NCBI RefSeq assembly: GCF_040958095.1
Contig: NC_091156.1
Span: 21,466,199-21,530,198, forward strand
Source: Procambarus clarkii
Taxonomy: Eukaryota; Arthropoda; Malacostraca; Decapoda; Cambaridae
Reading direction: 5' to 3'
DNA: 64,000 nucleotides
How positions within the stretch are numbered: position 1 is the first letter of the stretch; each line of letters opens with the position of its first letter. Positions 59,914-64,000 of this stretch are shown here, in pieces. A program made the position numbers and the translations under genes. Below the pieces are notes generated by a model. The model saw only the letters and a list, made by a program, of their open reading frames with translations, did no database searches and was not told the DNA's origin.

Positions 59914-60430
59914 AACTGAAAACTCACACCCCAGAAGTGACTCGAACCCATACTCCCAGAAGCCACGCAACTGGTATGTACAAGACGCCTTAATCCACTT
60001 GACCATCACGACCGGACATAATGAGGTGATAGCCGAGGCTATATGAACCACCCCACCGCCGGCACTCGGATAGTTATCTTGGGCATAGCATTTTACCAAA
60101 TCACCTCATTCTTTGGGGCACACGTGAGGAACACAAATGCGAACAAGCCTGAATGGTCCCCAGGACATATGCAACTGAAAACTCACACCCCAGAAGTGAC
60201 TCGAACCCATACTCCCAGAAGCCACGCAACTGGTATGTACAAGACGCCTTAATCCACTTGACCATCACGACCGGACATAATGAGGTGATAGCCGAGGCTA
60301 TATGAACCACCCCACCGCCGGCACTCGGATAGTTATCTTGGGCATAGCATTTTACCAAATCACCTCATTCTTTGGGGCACACGTGAGGAACACAAATGCG
60401 AACAAGCCTGAATGGTCCCCAGGACATATG
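59913..60430 (-). mobile_element. tRNA-derived SINE in tandem, two 259-bp units (fourth family)
   Basis: 59914-60172 and 60173-60431 are near-identical 259-bp units. On the minus strand each has a tRNA-like part with TGATGGTCAAGTGGATTAAG (A-box-like), CTTCTGGGAGTATGGGTTCG and a B box GGTTCGAGTC, then TTTCAGTTGCATATGTCCTG, GGACCATTCAGGCTTGTTCG and a body ending TAGCCTCGGCTATCACCTC. The head of the last unit is cut by the TA tract at 59912. Confidence 0.83.
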
Positions 60431-60564
60431 CAACTGAAAACTCAGTTGTACAACCAGGGGTTGTACATACCAGTTGCGTGGCTTCTGGGAGTATGGGTTC
60501 GAGTCACTTCTGGGGTGTGAGTTTTCAGTTGCATATGTCCTGGGGACCATTCAGGCTTGTTCGC

Positions 60565-60565
<1 letters not shown>
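60397..60565. repeat. inverted repeat with 48-bp arms around an inverted SINE head
   Basis: 60397-60444 and 60518-60565 are reverse complements (GCGAACAAGCCTGAATGGTC and partner). Between them lies a plus-oriented SINE tRNA-like segment (TACATACCAGTTGCGTGGCT to GGGTTCGAGTCACTTCTGG). The right end enters a second TA tract. Confidence 0.83.
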
Positions 60566-61063
<498 letters not shown>

Positions 61064-64000
61064 CATTACATCATCCCTCCAGGGGTTGGTAGGCCTTTAC
61101 ATCCCTCCAGGGGTTGGTAGGCCTTTACATCCCTCCAGGGGTTGGTAGGCCTTTACATCCCTCCAGGGGTTGGTAGGCCTTTACATCCCTCCAGGGGTTG
61201 GTAGGCCTTTACATCCCTCCAGGGGTTGGTAGGCCTTTACATCCCTCCAGGGGTTGGTAGGCCTTTACATCCCTCCAGGGGTTAGTAGGCCTTTACATCC
61301 CTCCAGGGGTTGGTAGGCCTTTACATCCCTCCAGGGGTTGGTAGGCCTAAACAGCCCTCCAGGGGTTGGTAGGCCTTTACATCCCTCCAGGGGTTGGTAG
61401 GCCTTTACATCCCTCCAGGGGTTGGTAGGCCTTTACATCCCTCCAGGGGTTGGTAGGCCTAAACAGCCCTCCAGGGGTTGGTAGGCCTTTACATCCCTCC
61501 AGGGGTTGGTAGGCCTTTACATCCCTCCAGGGGTTGGTAGGCCTTTACATCCCTCCAGGGGTTGGTAGGCCTTTACATCCCTCCAGGGGTTGGTAGGCCT
61601 TTACATCCCTCCAGGGGTTGGTAGGCCTTTACATCCCTCCAGGGGTTGGTAGGCCTTTACATCCCTCCAGGGGTTAGTAGGCCTTTACATCCCTCCAGGG
61701 GTTGGTAGGCCTTTACATCCCTCCAGGGGTTGGTAGGCCTAAACAGCCCTCCAGGGGTTGGTAGGCCTTTACATCCCTCCAGGGGTTGGTAGGCCTTTAC
61801 ATCCCTCCAGGGGTTGGTAGGCCTTTACATCCCTCCAGGGGTTGGTAGGCCTAAACAGCCCTCCAGGGGTTGGTAGGCCTTTACATCCCTCCAGGGGTTG
61901 GTAGGCCTTTACATCCCTCCAGGGGTTGGTAGGCCTTTACATTCCTCCAGGGGTTGGTAGGCCTTTACATCCCTCCAGGGGTTGGTAGGCCTTTACATCC
62001 CTCCAGGGGTTGGTAGGCCTTTACATCCCTCCAGGGGTTGGTAGGCCTTTACATCCCTCCAGGGGTTGGTAGGCCTAAACAGCCCTCCAGGGGTTGGTAG
62101 GCCTTTACATCCCTCCAGGGGTTGGTAGGCCTTTACATCCCTCCAGGGGTTGGTAGGCCTTTACATCCCTCCAGGGGTTGGTAGGCCTTTACATCCCTCC
62201 AGGGGTTGGTAGGCCTTTACATCCCTCCAGGGGTTGGTAGGCCTTTACATCCCTCCAGGGGTTGGTAGGCCTAAACAGCCCTCCAGGGGTTGGTAGGCCT
62301 AAACAGCCCTCCAGGGGTTGGTAGGCCTAAACAGCCCTCCAGGGGTTGGTAGGCCTAAACAGCCCTCCAGGGGTTGGTAGGCCTTTACATCCCTCCAGGG
62401 GTTGGTAGGCCTAAACAGCCCTCCAGGGGCTGGTAGGCCTAAACAGCCCTCCAGGGGTTGGTAGGCCTAAACAGCCCTCCAGGGGTTGGTAGGCCTTTAC
62501 ATCCCTCCAGGGGTTGGTAGGCCTAAACAGCCCTCCAGGGGTTGGTAGGCCTAAACAGCCCTCCAGGGGTTGGTAGGCCTAAACAGCCCTCCAGGGGTTG
62601 GTAGGCCTAAACAGCCCTCCAGGGGTTGGTAGGCCTTAACATCCCTCCAGGGGTTGGTAGGCCTAAACAGCCCTCCAGGGGTTGGTAGGCCTAAACAGCC
62701 CTCCAGGGGTTGGTAGGCCTAAACAGCCCTCCAGGGGTTGGTAGGCCTAAACAGCCCTCCAGGGGTTGCTAGGCCTAAACAGCCCTCCAGGGGTTGGTAG
62801 GCCTTTACATCCCTCCAGGGGTTGGTAGGCCTAAACAGCCCTCCAGGGGTTGGTAGGCCTAAACAGCCCTCCAGGGGTTGGTAGGCCTTTACATCCCTCC
62901 AGGGGTTGGTAGGCCTATACAGCCCTCCAGGGGTTGGTAGGCCTTTACATCCCTCCAGGGGTTGGTAGGCCTAAACAGCCCTCCAGGGGTTGGTAGGCCT
63001 AAACAGCCCTCCAGGGGTTGGTAGGCCTAAACAGCCCTCCAGAGGTTAGTAGGCCTAAATAACCCTCCAGAGGTTGATAGGCCTAAACAGCCCTCCAGGG
63101 GTTGGTAGGCCTTTACATCCCTCCAGGGGTTGGTAGGCCTATACAGCCCTCCAGGGGTTGGTAGGCCTTTACATCCTTCCAGGGGTTGGTAGGCCTAAAC
63201 AGCCCTCCAGGGGTTGGTAGGCCTAAACAGCCCTCCAGGGGTTGGTAGGCCTTTACATCCCTCCAGGGGTTGGTAGGCCTAAACCGCCCTCCAGAGGTTA
63301 GTAGGCCTAAATAACCCTCCAGAGGTTGATAGGCCTAAACAGCCCTCCAGGGGTTGGTAGGCCTATACAGCCCTCCAGGGGTTGGTAGGCCTTTACATCC
63401 CTCCAGGGGTTGGTAGGCCTAAACTGCCCTCCAGGGGTTGGTAGGCCTAAACAGCCCTCCAGGGGTTGGTAGGCCTTTACATCCCTCCAGGGGTTGGTAG
63501 GCCTAAACAGCCCTCCAGAGGTTAGTAGGCCTAAATAACCCTCCAGAGGTTGATAGGCCTATACAACCCTCCAGAGGTGGTTAAGCCTATACACTCCCTC
63601 CAAAGGTAGATAGGCCTATACAACCCTCTACAGGTGGATTGGCCTATAAAACCCTCCACAGGTTGCTAGGCCTATACAACCCTCCACAGGTTGCTAGGCC
63701 TATACAACCCTCCACAGGTTGCTAGGCCTATATAACCCTCCAGAGGTGGATAGGCCTATACAACCCTCCACAGGTGGATAGGCCTATACACTCCCTCCAA
63801 AGGTGGATAGGCCTATACAACCCTCCAGAGGTGGATAGGCCTATACAACCCTCCAGAGGTGGATAGGCCTATACACTCCCTCCAAAGGTGGATAGGCCTA
63901 TACAACCCTCCACAGGTGGATAGGCCTATACACTCCCTCCAAAGGTGGATAGGCCTATACAACCCTCCACAGGTGGATAGGCCTATACAACCCTCCAGAG
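61064..64000 (+). repeat. 28-bp minisatellite, about 105 copies, continuing past the window end
   Basis: CCCTCCAGGGGTTGGTAGGC then CTTTACAT or CTAAACAG. The first 1.2 kb is mostly TTTACAT with almost no other change, the middle mixes both forms, and from about 63030 units become diverged (AGAGGTTAGT, AGAGGTTGAT). From 63560 on they read CCAGAGGTGGATAGGCC or CCACAGGTTGCTAGGCC with CTATACAA or CACTCC. The right boundary is outside the window. Confidence 0.97.

Overview
The window looks like repeat-rich nuclear DNA of a decapod crustacean, most likely a crayfish-type genome. This rests on several tRNA-derived SINE families whose head and body sequences I recognise from decapod genomic DNA, on decapod-type non-LTR retrotransposon (LINE) fragments, and on dense minisatellites. 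The species assignment is inference from remembered repeat families, not a database result. There is no bacterial-style gene organisation, no rRNA, no CRISPR array and no convincing host protein-coding gene. The many very long reading frames here are simple tandem repeats whose units contain no stop codon.

By my hand estimate about 37 kb of the 64 kb (nearly 60 percent) is tandem repeat, in at least 17 unrelated minisatellite families with units of 17 to 40 bp, plus AC, AG and TA microsatellites. In order: 21-bp and 24-bp arrays fused end to end (0.88-3.72 kb); 20-bp C-rich (4.84-6.44 kb); 20-bp (6.87-12.61 kb); 31/33-bp with an internal inversion (14.97-16.11 kb); 20-bp carrying ACATGT or CACGTG (19.60-21.06 kb); 33-bp running into a LINE (21.34-22.44 kb); 25-bp C-rich (23.73-26.27 kb); 21-bp (27.65-28.24 kb); 40-bp with splice-donor-like cores (30.88-31.62 kb); 21-bp (38.04-43.25 kb); 17-bp (43.25-53.50 kb, the largest); smaller 22-29-bp arrays (54.18-59.63 kb); and a 28-bp array (61.06 kb to beyond the window end). 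Several arrays have higher-order structure, with internal duplications of 168, 458, 817, 880, 1021 and about 3728 bp.

Between the arrays lie dead transposable elements. LINE pieces occur at 1-304(-), 13.80-14.46(+), 17.56-19.35(+), 17.77-18.70(-), 22.44-23.33(+), 26.27-26.53(-), 28.80-28.99(-), 29.35-29.47(-), 30.61-30.88(+, ORF1-like), 34.13-34.23(+) and 36.10-37.27(-). All are truncated, frameshifted or stop-interrupted. SINEs or SINE-like repeats occur at 12.92, 13.21, 13.56, 16.44, 29.19, 30.22, 32.23, 34.28, 34.56, 55.06, 56.93 and 59.91-60.52 kb. Two SINE copies share their 3' tail with a LINE family present in the same window, the usual sign that the LINE machinery mobilised the SINE.

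The most informative structures are: a LINE inserted antisense into a related LINE with a 15-bp target-site duplication (17.75-18.72 kb); a 353-bp fold-back element flanked by a 7-bp direct repeat (26.95-27.31 kb); a LINE carrying an inverted 216-bp self-duplication (36.64-37.21 kb); an inverted block inside a minisatellite that makes two adjacent near-perfect hairpins (15.13-15.30 kb); and three minisatellites whose edges fall at LINE sequence. I found no evidence for a new functional gene system. The novelty here is structural: how minisatellites and transposons seed, split and invert one another.
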